The notes beneath the pieces were generated by a model. It worked only from the letters and a program-made list of their open reading frames with translations. It did not search any database and was not told where the DNA came from. Positions 1-11,993 of a stretch of DNA of 64,000 nucleotides are shown piece after piece (the stretch's first letter is position 1; the number at the start of each line of letters is the position of its first letter). Origin of the DNA: Siphonodentalium dalli (Eukaryota > Mollusca > Scaphopoda > Gadilida > Siphonodentaliidae); contig CP136062.1 in NCBI GenBank assembly GCA_032622095.1, positions 4,092,001 through 4,156,000 of the forward strand, read 5' to 3'. The position numbers were made by a program, and so were the translations under genes.

Positions 1-1066
1 CCCTACCCAAAAAAATTCAGGTGGGTAGGTAGGTAGGGATTTTTTTATTTTTTTTGCAAGGTGGAATGGCATACTAAGGGTCCCCTCCATGGTGCAGGCC
101 GAGGATATCAATATTAATAAATAGAAAATTTAATAGTTGGAAAAACACAAGAACAATAAAAAATTATGCTGTTCAGTCACAGTTGCTGGAGTTTCTGACC
201 GAAAATGAGCTGAACGGACGGACGGACGCACGATGAGTGGTCAATCCGGACGTCGACATTATGTTTACCATACTATGGTATGGGTAAACATAAAAAACTA
301 AACAAAATGGCAACAGAACTGAGCTACTTATTGAATGGCCACTGCAAATTCAATCGAAAAAAAAATATGGCTAATATGAGATCAGTCTGATTTTGATTTT
401 ACCGAGTTGCTAGCTTCAATATGTCCAAACATACTTGGTTACAATGTCCATATATCTGTGTTTAATGTAAGCTGAGAATTTTCAATATTTTATTTTACCG
501 TGTCGTGTTGATCATCAAAGACATGAAGTATAGCTGCCGACTGAACACTGTCTAGTTCGATGGGACGCAATTGTGATAACTTCTCACTGTGGCACGTGTA
601 ATACTAGAGTAATGATGCAACACAATGGCTTCAATGATATACGAAACATAATTCGCGACAAGTCAAGCTGGTAAATTCAACTCAGTAACTGAATAGATTC
701 TAGATCATTATAATACCCACATGCCCTCCCCCTGCGACATGAGGCTCCAATTCAGAAATACAATAGAACACACCCGACATCTCATTAGCGAGACTTGCCT
801 ATTTATTTCCTGGTTACCGGCGACAATTTTGTTTAAATAAAATGTTTTTATTACCTGCTTTCCCCAAAACGTGAGATTATATGGAGGTTGCAGGAGAGCC
901 GCGTTTAAGACATCAAATTGGGAGACTAATGGGCAAAACGTGAGATTATATCGTTCACGTACTTTTCGTTTGAACGTTCTGAAATGAAGAGTTGGATACT
1001 CAAAACTGCGATGCCACATGGCTCATTTTATACGTCATATGGGCATAGAAACGGGAACTCTTAGAA
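1..1066. other. AT-rich stretch without a recognisable gene
   Basis: No reading frame here shows a recognisable domain. The only open frame above 100 codons (708-1019, minus) looks like chance sequence, with no family motif. A short GGTA-type tandem (about 20-40) and a GGAC run (about 211-227) are the only local repeats. Confidence 0.6.
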
Positions 1067-1560
1067 GGGTTCCAACTAGTCGACTAGTAGTCGATTACCT
1101 CTGGCGACTAGTCGATTCCTTAAAATCGCTAATCGTTTCAACACTAGACAGAACGCCGGCGGTTCCTAAAAAAAATGGAATCTAATGTTACAGAAACTAA
1201 GTTTCAGCGCACTTCCAGAGTGTGCATGGATAACAATCACAAAGGTAGCCCCCACCCAGAAATTTCAAAACTCAGAACAAGTTAAATAATTGTGATAGTA
1301 ATTGTGAGTTTCATTCAGCAGTCACCACACAATAAGTGATAGTCTGTACTAGTAACATCTAAGTATACTCATGTTGTCAGTATCTCTCTGATGCACGATC
1401 AAAGGTTGTCAAACCTTCGGTTGTAGATTAAATTGTGTAAAACAAACACGGTATTCCGACATCCGAAATAAATAACGGAGATTAATCGACGACGGAAATG
1501 GTAATCGATTATCGGCTTTATCAACGGTTCATCGATTATACGATTAATCGTGGCACCCCT
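1067..1560. mobile_element. hAT-like element remnant (diverged ends)
   Basis: The left side starts AGGGTTCCAACTAGTCGACT and is rich in TCGACTAG and CGATTA motifs. The right side ends in ATTAATCGTGGCACCCCT, whose reverse complement starts AGGGGTGCCACGATTAATCG. Both resemble ends of hAT-family elements (AGGG start, repeated subterminal motifs). The right boundary coincides with the point where the duplicated segment begins at 1561. No 8-bp target duplication was found on the left, so the two ends could belong to two separate truncated elements. Nothing inside looks like transposase. Confidence 0.4.
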
Positions 1561-1669
1561 CGTTTTAATATGAGACTATAAGAATATGTGCCACTTTAAG
1601 TTTAATGTACTGTAATGTTGAATAGAATGAATGCACAAACATATCAATGATAGAATGTTCAATGGTAAC

Positions 1670-1978
1670 TTAGTTCATGTTATTATTCTGACAGTTCTGG
1701 TTCCTCGTTGAAGTATCGACTGTCCCTTTGAAGTGAACAGCATTTTTCAAACTTTTAGCTGAAACATCAGTAACAAAACCAGATGCTACATATTGTCTTC
1801 CTCTCGTCAACTGCTTCTCTGTTATTGAGGCACCGAATTCATCACTGTCGGCCCCATCATCAGGCAGATTTGGCATTGGCTCCACAAGCCAAAAATACAA
1901 ATGACCATAATTAAATAATGGCGGCAGAGCATCGGCATGGAATTCTTTCCAACATGTGATTGGCAATACTGTTGCCAC
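1670..1978 (-). pseudogene. Fragment resembling the N-terminal part of SWIM/YqaJ-type invertebrate proteins
   Basis: This 102-residue minus-strand frame contains the phrases LPPLFNYGHLYFWLVE, ITEKQLTRGRQYVASGFV and TDVSAK. The layout (a P-x-LYxxLVE block, then a T-x-x-QL block, then a Y-x-x-SGFV-x-DV block) is like the region before the SWIM zinc finger in large invertebrate proteins. Those proteins often combine THAP, SWIM and YqaJ exonuclease domains. This is recognition by pattern, not by search. No SWIM CxC..CxH signature is visible, so at best it is a fragment or one exon. The matching frame in the second copy is broken by a 26-bp deletion. A THAP exon lies near copy 2, but on the opposite strand. 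The function is not assigned firmly. Confidence 0.35.
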
Positions 1979-2103
1979 GGCATTATTATCATCACTACTG
2001 ATCTCTTCTCATACCATTTCCCTTTATTGATTTTAACGTCAAATCGCTTTGCTCATTACTCTAGCTTCTTGACATCTGAAACATAAGAATATAACATCAT
2101 GAG

Positions 2104-3215
2104 TAGTGCTGGGCGGTTTCCCGATTAATCGTCAATACCCGGTTAATATTTCAATATCGTCAGTAATATCGTCTAAACTAAAATAATCGTAATATCGTCG
2201 GCAATTAGAGGGTGCCAGACCATCATAAGCGTATACAAACAAATAGTTTAACTCAAGCCTAAATAGAGTTATTTAAGTTTTAAATTCCAACTAAATCCCC
2301 GTGTCCTGACTTTTTCAATATTCAATATAAATCATAGTAAACAATGTTTAGGACGACTAACAAAATTAGGGGGATATGAAAACCCCGAATACGTCCCCCT
2401 TTCGCTCACAATATTACACAAACGCTCAGACTTCCCTGCGTACTTTTTATTACAAGAGAATGAATTGACGACTGATCGGGTGATAGATCAATATGAATGT
2501 CAGTTTTGCCATGTCTCTTCCTTCAGTACAATGATGCACATGCACCGTCAATCAAAATAGTAAATGAGCGAAGATACCGCCCCCTTCTCGTCTAGAAGAA
2601 ACCACTCACGGCGATTGGTTAAAACCAATATTATAGAATTAGGGCTTCAAACCCGCCCAAAATACATGGTGTCCTTGCTTGGCCGAATTCCAAAAGTTAT
2701 GTACTACGTGTGTGTGGACTTCGCTAAAATTTGTCTTGACGGTAAACCATATTCCATTTGTCAAGCGACGCAAGTGTCATCGGGAACAACATATGTATTT
2801 GCTCAACATAGTTGAATATACCGAGTTAGAAAAGGATACTGTATAGTATAGAACACTTTTAGTTTTGGCATAGACTAGATAATGGTTTTATTAATTATCG
2901 GTATATACCAGAATTTGTCAAGTCACCGGAAAGAAATTGTCCGAATAGCGGAATTTAACCGGTGAATTTACTTTTCATTCCGAATATCGATCGAGCATGA
3001 GGTTGTCACTGGTTGAAAGGTTGTGTACAGGTATGTTATTATTGACGTCAACTTGTCAAAATTAATGACAATGATGTGATTCTAGCGAACAGTGAGAAAC
3101 TGTTTAAGTTACTAGTATCTGATGTTTAAAAAAAACGCGATTATATCGTTATTAAACCGCGGTTTTAATTTCCAAAAATCGCGGTTTTTATTTTCGTTAA
3201 TATCGTCCAGCCCTA
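2104..3215. mobile_element. Non-autonomous hAT-type transposon, 1112 bp
   Basis: The element is bounded by TAGTGCTGGGCGGT on the left and ATCGTCCAGCCCTA on the right, an imperfect inverted repeat of about 14 bp. The same 8 bases, ATCATGAG, flank it at 2096-2103 and 3216-3223. An 8-bp target duplication with a TAGxGCTGG-type end is diagnostic of the hAT superfamily. The empty site with a single ATCATGAG is preserved at 27091-27098. AT-rich subterminal sequence with repeated CGxTAATATCG motifs borders both ends. No transposase frame is present. A small plus-strand stretch at 2492-2560 has a CxxC...H.H arrangement that could be a decayed BED finger, but it is too short to rely on. Confidence 0.92.
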
Positions 3216-4009
3216 ATCATGAGTCATTGAGTGAGTAAGAATAATATATACAGCCTCAATGCCAATTTAGCACATGATATATATACTTATTTTACATTTA
3301 CATTTCTCCCAACTAGTCTGGACTACATGTAATAATATTGATAAATGTCACGATATTACCATCATAAGAAACACAAACATTGTAATACTCCAGAAACTAT
3401 TGACATTAATGGTATGATTCCATCTCGAAAGGCTAAAGCTAAACAACAAACAAACAAAAAACTTTGCCAGTGTTTACAAACTTACAAAGCAAATAGCAAA
3501 AACAAAACAAAATATGCCACATAATGGGTTAATAGATACACGATTAGTGCTGAAACGGATATCCGGTTGACAACCGGCTACCGTCGGCAACCGGTTGAAC
3601 TACGATCAACCGGTTAACCGCTATGTATTACACACATGCAATACCACTGATAAAAACTAACGTATTCAGGTCCTTAATCGGCATAGACTGACAACAGTAG
3701 CTTTTAAACACGGGTACTTTATCAATTTTGCTACAAACGTTATCACTCAGGGGGTTATACATTCGAAATTACGCATATTAAAATTCAGGTGCCAGATCAA
3801 GTCTTCCATGAATGGCAGATTACATAGTCTGGCATTGGCCGGTAAACATCAAAGATGCATGACGTCATCTTTGATGTTCCGATGTCTGGTAAAACATGTG
3901 CACTGATGCCACTGGGTCATCGGCAAATATCAATACAATCGTTTCCACTGCAGTATACGGCATGGTCATTTGACATCTACTCTCCGACTGACTACTTGTA
4001 GATAGTATC

Positions 4010-4084
4010 ATGGATACCCAAGAAATTAGTAAATCAGATGTCTGGGCACATTTCAAAGAGAAATTGGCAGAATGCAAACTCTGA
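4010..4084 (+). pseudogene. Possible relic of a BED zinc finger at the start of a hAT transposase
   Basis: A 24-codon plus-strand frame inside the 3.65 kb hAT element reads MDTQEISKSDVWAHFKEKLA, then a Cys and a TGA stop. The S-x-VWxHF phrase followed by a Cys is how BED-type zinc fingers begin, and many hAT transposases carry a BED finger near the N-terminus. The TGA falls where the second Cys (TGY) of a CxxC pair would be expected. Position and context fit a dead transposase start, but the match is very short. Confidence 0.35.
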
Positions 4085-5660
4085 GAACCAACCCTATTTA
4101 CATATGCTCTGTCTATATACTTCTAACATTACTGAGTTTGAGTAATCTCAGTCGATGAAGTTCAAATGAACTCGAATCAAAATGGTGTTCCCTGCAGTCA
4201 GACTTATTTGCATCCTAATGATTAATTCTCATGGTTGTCTTCTAACAGAAAACAGTGTTATTAGCAGGTTTTCAGCTGTTTTTTTAAATTTTCATTTGTT
4301 AACTTCATAAAGTTCACAAACTTCATAATTGTGTTATCGGTCGTCAGCCATCATATCCATCTCAAATCGCCAAAGAACACCCACCGGTTAGAATACCTGA
4401 GTCGCATGACTTAATAATCGGCCAGTCCCGCATTCGCTATAATGGCAATACAAAACTGTCGATATTTGCATGTATGAACATGTATATAGGTCACAAAATA
4501 TTCTTCCCAAAATGAGAACGATAACAAGTCAGGTAACAGTCGCAACTGCAGTACAAATAGGTCAAGCATGACACGTCTATTTATAAACACTGCCAGTTTT
4601 AGTTCACTGTGTCATCTGCCAAGTTGTCAACACGTGGCTTTGTGACGTTCGTGTTTGGTGATTTACATTCGTTAATACAAGCTCTGTCTGTAAACATTAC
4701 GTGAGTTTGCCATACAGTTAATAAATCAAATTATGCTGATATATTGGTACAAATTATAGTATAAATAAATCAGTAATATATGATCATGTACGTAACGTAA
4801 TTTGCGCCCGCTTGTTACTGTTCATGGGATTATCGGATGAATTGTTATCTTTATAGAAGGATTTGATGAAAACCCTAAGGGTTAATACACACATTAATGT
4901 AATCTCTGTAATTATCGTGTAATTGGCGTTTTACATGGATCATACAGACGATGTAATATTTGTCCATTGACAACCCAATCATTGCCCACGTGTTGAACGC
5001 ACTGAGTTCTAGTTCCAATTAAGTCGGAATGTAGATAAGCCGTTATCTTGGACCGAGTCGCCAGGCCACTTAAAATAATTGTTCGTGGGATAACCCATAT
5101 TGTAGACTTTCTATTTAAATAATTACCAGTCCTCTCTTATTTATAGCAGTGGTGGATCAGGATTTCCCCGACGCATGCAGGGGCTATATATGACCCCGAA
5201 AGCTACCAAGCGGGGGTGGCTAACTCTGAGCTATTTAAGTAAAACATATCATATTGTACCTTCTTGTCCAGATTATTCCGACCGATACATTCAACTAAGT
5301 CCCTTAGCGATTTGAAGCTTTCAAGACCCCCCCCCCCCCCCAAACAAGCATCATGGTTGAAAATGTTCTACATCAAGCCTGTATATGCCAGACGTATGGC
5401 TTCTGGTGGTCGTGCATTAATACAATGCCAGATATCACACAGACTTGACTAATTTCCGCATCCGTGAGAGAAGACATGTTTTGGACTGGCCTTAAATGTA
5501 CTGATAGAAGACAATTTGTCTGACCTGTTAACAATGAACCGCTCGCGCATGCGAGTAATGTTGTCAATTATTGGTGTGTCCATGTAAAATACATGTATTT
5601 TACATACAGAAATTACATGCATGTGTGTATCCACCCTAATTATAATGGGACACAAGAAAA

Positions 5661-6295
5661 TCTATTATATATTTTGGAAGATCTGTCTGTGTATCTGTCT
5701 GTGTGTGTGTTCGCGATGAACTCGAAAACGGCCGACCCGATTTCGATGAAACTTCGTATGTGAGGGTACTATCGGTCGGGAAGTGGCATAGGCATATTAA
5801 TTTTCAGATCCGAGGTCAACTTTTCACGTGCCGAGGTCAAATCTGTTTTTACGCCGTTTTGCGCTAATATATTTCAGTTCGGTGCTCACAAATCGATTCG
5901 AGATAGCGCGAATAATAAATTGCCAGTCATATAATTTGCACGGTTAGAATCTGTGGCGCTTCCTCTTTCCAATGATGTATCACACGCCTGTGTACGTTTA
6001 AAGTTTCTACCTTAATTATCGGGAAGAACGCAGGACCATGCTTCGCTCATCGAAAAACATTCCGAGGTATCCGCAAATGACATTGGGCAATATATATATC
6101 TCGGAAACGGGTGGAGCTATCGACTTGAAATTTGGTATGTGAATGTATCTTGCCCCGGATACGAATTTTATCGGGTCGCCGAGCCCGTGCGACGCCAGCT
6201 TCGCGCATGCGCAGACCAGATCTCGGAAACGGGTGGAGCTATCAACTTGAAATTTGGTTTTTGAATAGCCCGGACGAAGTCGGGTCACCTTCTAG
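5661..6295 (+). mobile_element. Non-autonomous Helitron, 635 bp
   Basis: The element begins TCTATTATATATTTTGGAAG after an A (5660) and ends CTAG before a T (6296). That is the A|TC...CTRR|T architecture of Helitrons, with no target duplication or inverted ends. A stem-loop, CCCGGACGAAGTCGGG (6269-6284), lies 11 bp before the terminal CTAG, as is typical for a Helitron 3' end. The 5' part has a (GTCT)/(GT) stretch and the phrase CGAAAACGGCC. The 3' part has about 1.3 copies of the 122-bp unit that is amplified at 53.4-54.2 kb. It encodes no Rep-helicase. It lies inside the 3.65 kb hAT element and is therefore younger than it. Confidence 0.85.
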
Positions 6296-7389
6296 TGATA
6301 TATATAATGTATGTAAATAATCACATATAACGTAAATGTGGATATTTAGCCTGCCATGTAATACGAGTCTCAGCTGTCTGGCCATCGACGCAGTCCTGTC
6401 TGGAGTTTTGCGCGCCGGTGTAGGTAGTGACGTCATGATGTACGTCTTGATGTCATGACGCCTTTACTGGTTTCCCCAAGAAGCAATCTTAAAATGACTG
6501 CGATCTTTCAATCGGAACTTAAATTTTCCATTTGTCGGCCTTGAACTTTGAGAATATTTCATAATATTTTTAGGCGGAAATACCGTTAGAAAATTGAAGA
6601 TAATATGTAAACGGCCAGCAAGGTCGCTAGATTCCTCTTTCGGGGTAAATATTTTTAATAATTTTATGAAATATGTAAACAAAACTTTTTCATGCAATTT
6701 AACTTTTTTTGTTAACCAGAGCTTTTGTTCAATTTACATTCACTATTTGAAAATATATTTGGCTTTAGGAGCATGATGTTCCTACATATGATGAAGTATA
6801 GCTAACAGTTGCAAGATCAAAGTTTTTTATTTTTGCCCTGGAGCATTTTGCCCAATTACACATTTCGACGTGGCATTAATCAATACAAAATGGCGACCGT
6901 TGGCAGCAATAGAATTTTGGACTCCGCTGACCCTGGCTGACCCTTCAGTAAAAAGTTCAGTTATGAATAAATAATCCTATTTTAGGTGATTTCAATTTAT
7001 TTTTAGATTGGGCCGAAAAAGTCTATTAGTATATATCTCATGTTCGCATACGTATACCCTGGTCGCTTCGCTTCCGCGGCTTTGCCACGGGAGAGCGGGC
7101 GCTATAAAAGAAAATAGCGGATAACCGGTTATGATCCGGTTACACGTCGCGGTTAACCGGCTACAAAAATAGGTCAACCGTTTCAGCACTATACACGATC
7201 GGGGCAGTAATCAAATTATAATCAATTCATTCATTGTCGAATATTAGTTAACTATCTGCAAACTTGGTAATATGTGATTTTAAAACAGTTTATACCGTTC
7301 GAGTGTACAACAACTGAACGAGGAAGTAAATGTAAACAAACTCACCGTTTGATAAGTTCCGATCGGTTTCCACTTAATTCCAATCCTCT

Positions 7390-9083
7390 ACATGCCAACC
7401 TTGAACCATCGCTTCAATTGGACGTTGGTGTATTGGCTGAAATCTCCTTTCAGTTTGGCACCAGGTACTTCTTCTTCGGAAAGGTTTATACACGTAAATT
7501 CAGACATTTTTTATGACAAAGAATTGCAAACAATGAAACTCATCAATATTCATGAGTTGTGACGTATCTGTGATTTACCTGTGATTTACCTGTGATCTTC
7601 AGGCCTATTTTAAGCTTTCGCTTGTATTGGCCAATTGTCGTAGTATAACATCATATTTGCTCTATTTTATAAAACACAAACAATAGTATAATTAATTATA
7701 TGGCTGTCATTTGGCCTGCTTCTCTCACTGTTAGTGTTACTGTTAGTTTAGGGATGTTCATGAAAAATTCAAATTGTTATAATCTATTCAATTTTGTGCT
7801 TATTTTGTAGATCTCACCATGCTGGTTACAGATCCGAAAACCTTTTTCAGATTCGTCAAATATTTTTTGAGTTATGCATATTTTTGTACCCCAAAAATGG
7901 GCCGTTTTTCAGATTTCGGAGTCCCCAAATTTCGCCATATTGTCAAAATTGGCTAAAAAGCTGATTTTAGGGTCAACTATTTTTTAAAATGCACAATAAT
8001 TTTGGGTTTTTTCACTAATTAAGTGGTTAACCTACTGGGTAGTGCACATTAATAAATTATTTCATACCCTTATGGTCAAGAATGAAAAAAAATCTACCAA
8101 TGAAATGTGTGTTCCGTAACATGGACTTAGTCAAATTTGGCTTTGTGACATGGGGGTCGCGTGACAAAATGCCATATTTGAGGTCTTGTAACTAAGTAAA
8201 TTGACCCCCTTACATCTTGATGTTTCTGCAACATGTTCAATATGTTAGACTAACTCTATTGGGAAGATATTTCTATTATTTGATGTAAAAAAAATATATT
8301 ATGGCCCAATGGGTTCTGGACATCGTCTCATTTTAAAAAATGTCCCTTTTTTGGCATTTTTTGAAGTTTTTGTTTATCAAAATTAAAACGGTAACATTCA
8401 ATTGACAAAATAGGTTGAACTTTTATCACAAAACATTTTAGAGTTGAAATTAAGGCATTTTGTTGATTATTTTAAGGTTAGTTTGTGGATTTCATCCCAT
8501 TTTGTTGTCGATGGACCTCATATTTCACTGTTCGCATTGGGGTAGGGCAAATCTGAAAAATCAGCCATGTCATCATATTGGACTAATTGGAGACAATGGG
8601 TTGTTTTTTTTCTACTTGGTTAGACTATTATTGTTCTAAATAAAACATTACAAACCTTATTTTATGTTTATTTTTAATTTTATGGGTATCTTATGCTAAA
8701 AAGTAGCCAAACACCAAATTGCCATTTCGTCTACAAATCGGAGCAAATTGTGTCATAAATAGGAAACCGTACATTTAAAATGGCCGCGGTCAAGTTTTTA
8801 AGATAGTAAAATTTATGCTTGATTCGCTTATAACAAGTAATTAGACTTTATGATTTAATATGTATAAGTATTCATCAATAAGCTTACCCTCCCCCAAAAT
8901 TTTATAGCCTCCATGTATGTACATGGTTGCCTTTATTGGCCATCTATTGTCACATAGAGGTCAGTAGCGGTACCAGGCTCAATTGTAAACAAAAGAGTTT
9001 GGCTATAAATATCAACAAAAACAAATTGTGCTCCAAAGTAATTATTTTTTCATCAAATACATTTCACAAAAGTCATGGTGGTC
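7390..9083. other. AT-rich stretch, nothing recognised
   Basis: Low-complexity T- and A-rich sequence with no long frame, no inverted ends with flanking duplications and no match to other parts of the window that I could see. Confidence 0.5.
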
Positions 9084-10570
9084 CTAATTTACTCTGAACA
9101 GCTCATGACAGACTAACTGCCTTGGTCCTTCCAGGAACTGGAAATAAGAACCAGAGACGTGGCGACGGGGGGTTTGGTCAAAATTTTCAACAGTTGGAAA
9201 TTTCATATCTCCCAAGACATCAGTTGGAAATTTCACACCAACAATAGGTTGAAAATATTCTTGTAGTTTGATTTTCAAACAATTTATTTGGGGGGGGGGG
9301 GGATTAATTGTTTTTGGACCAATATTTGCATATTTTCCTATTTTTTTTCAAAATTTTGGACTGAAATGGTCATCAGTTGGAAATTTTCCAACCTTACTTC
9401 TTGGAAATTTCCCCTGTGGCCAGTCAAAAACGTCTATTTAATTTAAGAAAACAATATTGTCATACATTTGGTCAACATTGTCATTGGAATTGTCATCAGT
9501 TGGAATCCAACCTATAAAGTGGGGGGGTGTCAGGTTTTAAATTTCCAACTCTAGGAAGGCTTGATGCTAGTCTAGATGCTAGGATTTTACGATTTTCTTG
9601 TTCGGATTTGAAAATTTTCCCACACCGGGCCAAACCATGGTCGGCCCGGTGTGTCATTGTCTCTCCCCTGTGGCCAATACAAAACTGCTATAATTAGTTT
9701 AACAAATTTTTTTTTACTACATTTGGTCAAAAGTGTGGACTGAAATGGTCATCAGTTGGAGAATTTTCCAACCTGAGGGGGGTATGGGGTTTGAAATTTC
9801 CAACACTAGGAAAGCTTCAGTTGAGACCAGTCTAGATGCTAGGATTTGCGATTTTCTTGTATAGCTTTCAAAAATTTCTCACACCGGGCCGAACAACCAT
9901 GGTCAGCCCGGTGTGTCCTGGTCTCTTGCCAGTAGCCGTGTGCATTTGTCTGGAGTTAGACCACGTACTAGATATTAGAGATTTATGCAATTTTTCAGGT
10001 TCAAATATCTGAATGTTCTCATACCGGGAATATAGAACCATGGTTTATAAATATATAGGATAGGATGTTAGGTCTGAACACTGAGGTGCAAGGGGGGTGG
10101 TGGTGGTGCAAATGGAATTATGCAAAACTTGTGTTTTGTCTGATTCTGATTCAGGGGGGGGGGGGGGGGGGTGCAGTTGGAATTTCCCAAGGTGGACACC
10201 CAGGGAAATTTCCAGGGCTCTTTTGATATTCTTGTATAGCTTTCAAAATTTTCTCACACTGGCCGAACAACCATGGTCAGCCCGGTGTGTCCTGGTCTCT
10301 TGCCAGTAGCTGTGTGCATTTGTCCACTGGAGTTAGACCACTAGATATTAGGATTTATGCAATTTTTCAGGTTAAAATATCTGAATGTGTTTTTGTCGGA
10401 TTCAAGGGGGGGGGGGGGGGGGGTGGGGGGGGGTGCAGCAGGAATTTCCCAAGGTGGACACCAGGGAAATTTCCAGGGCTCTTTTGATACCTGTTACAGG
10501 TATGGGCGCTTAAACTTGGGAAGCCCAAATAACCCAAAATTCCCAGTGGACAGTATTGAGTCAACCTGAA
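9084..10570. repeat. Diverged tandem repeats with CCGGGC...GCCCGG hairpins and G-runs
   Basis: The phrase CAGTTGGAAATTT recurs (about 9191, 9229, 9374, with variants at 9496 and 9753). A block with TCTAGATGCTAGGATTT, a CGATTTTCTTGT motif and a hairpin ACACCGGGCC...GGCCCGGTGT occurs at 9622-9652. It returns at 9881-9914 and, with a damaged left arm, near 10256-10289. A 263-bp unit starting TGCAG(T/C)(T/A)GGAATTTCCC appears at 10172 and 10434, each copy preceded by a long G-run (10154-10171, 10406-10433). Frames here are artefacts of the repeats. Confidence 0.75.
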
Positions 10571-10852
10571 TTTTCAAGGCAATTCAACAATATGTGCTGT
10601 AAATAAAAAATCTGCAGTTGCAATACAGCCTTCATTTGCATGTTGAATTTTTAAATCAGAAATATGTCATAATTATAATATATGCGTCTGTATCTGTGTT
10701 GGTTCGGTGTAGAAGCCGTATTTTAGAGTTATATTGGGACACCGGTACTGCATGGCGGTACATATCCTCTGCTGGAACAGGTGTCCCCAAATTATATCTG
10801 GATTCTTCCCTGGTGGACACCCCCCAAACAGATATCCTCTAGCCACGTCCCT

Positions 10853-11940
10853 TAGTGATGTTCCGATAATGAAAAAGCTTATCGGACCGATTTCCGATAA
10901 CTGGAGGCACAATCGGCCGATTTCCGATTCCGATTCCGATGTTTATATATATTGTGCGTTTGTTCCTATAATGGACTTATATACACCCAATGCACTCCAT
11001 ATCCCGCATAGTTTCAAAGCCAAATACATCAAAGAAATATATACCCACTGTCGTGACAGTATTTCTGCCGACGTCGGTTGTGTGCTTCCTTTGATGTATA
11101 CCGGTGGTTGTTTCGACAAAGAGATCAAAGGTGCCGACTCAGAGTAACGTTATGACCATGTGTGGAACACTTGCATGCGGAGTAAAAGTCTTGATTGAAT
11201 ACGTGTAAGTTGCAACAATGTATGGAATGGCGATGATTATTAACTAAATTTTGATTGATGGATAATAATTGCTGTCATATTTGTCTGAGATTTCCCAAGT
11301 TTCCATTGGTCACACCTTTTATCTTTTAACAACTCGGAAGCTTTTATAGTTCCGCCTGCTCAATTTTTGTTTCGCAAGTTCAACGTGGAGCTAAGCGTAT
11401 TTCATAGCATACGTTGTACAGACGAAAAAGCTAATTATGCCCCTACTAACGTTGATCGTTATTGAAGACAGTTCTGATAACAACTGTATTAATTCATTCA
11501 GTGTGTGCTTCAAGTTATTGACATAGCATGTGACGTCACATGACACGTGCTCTAGAGGAAGCCTCACTGTAATCAGGTCAGCTTTTTAATTAAAGCTTTC
11601 TTTGAATCTATTTCGTGTCAACGCGATTGAACCAATAACTTCATATTACACGGGATGTCGGGCATGTGTATTGCCATTCTTATAATATATCATCACATCA
11701 GACTGCTTTGATGATGCCAATGGCTTCTTATTAGGCTGTTACAACTGCGTTTTACATTCAATACTACAGTTGTATTGCGTATGTTTATTAAAGCGTGCAC
11801 ATTGCGCTTAGATACTAGAACGTTTTTATTTATTTTGACAATCGGTAAAAGCCGATGTTCAACTGCGAGGTACGATTAATTTCCGATGGGCTATTATCGG
11901 CCGATGGCCGATTCCGATTCCGATTATCGGAACATCACTA
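10853..11940. mobile_element. Non-autonomous hAT-type transposon, 1088 bp
   Basis: The left end is TAGTGATGTTCCGATAA and the right end is TTATCGGAACATCACTA, a near-perfect inverted repeat. The 8-bp target duplication ACGTCCCT lies at 10845-10852 and 11941-11948. Subterminal CCGATT/AATCGG motifs are repeated on both sides (10880-10940, 11880-11930). The internal sequence has no transposase-like frame. A plus-strand frame reaching from 10734 to 11147 crosses the element boundary and is not a real gene. Confidence 0.94.
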
Positions 11941-11993
11941 ACGTCCCTGATCAGAAACCTTAGATCAAGGTATGATATCTGGGGTATTTGATT

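Larger units (their letters stand above)
3545..7191. mobile_element. hAT-type transposon, 3647 bp, degenerate, carrying a nested Helitron
   Basis: The ends are perfect inverted repeats, TAGTGCTGAAACGG at 3545 and CCGTTTCAGCACTA ending at 7191. The 8-bp target duplication TACACGAT lies at 3537-3544 and 7192-7199, and the unoccupied site is at 27422-27429. Subterminal AACCGG/CCGGTT motifs recur at both ends (3560-3625 and 7118-7175), as expected for hAT transposase-binding repeats. A possible BED-finger relic is at 4010-4084, and a 635-bp Helitron lies at 5661-6295. The length would suit an autonomous hAT, but no intact transposase remains. A poly-C run (5327-5341) is also inside. Confidence 0.93.
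1561..7389. repeat. Duplicated 1 kb segment, copy 1 (split by two hAT insertions)
   Basis: Three blocks (1564-2103, 3216-3544 and 7192-7389) are together nearly identical and collinear to 26584-27619. The blocks are separated by the elements at 2104-3215 and 3545-7191. Homology starts at GTTTTAATATGAGAC and ends at CAATCCTCT (7381-7389). Copy 1 keeps 26 bp (near 1846-1872) that copy 2 lacks, and there are single-base indels. The segment carries a minus-strand frame described at 1670-1978. The copies were probably made before both insertions. Confidence 0.92.

Noticed and set aside
708-1019. 103-residue minus-strand frame
   Set aside because: No recognisable motif, no splice context, composition like the surrounding non-coding DNA.
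10734-11147. 137-residue plus-strand frame
   Set aside because: It crosses the left border of the hAT element at 10853 and has no domain.
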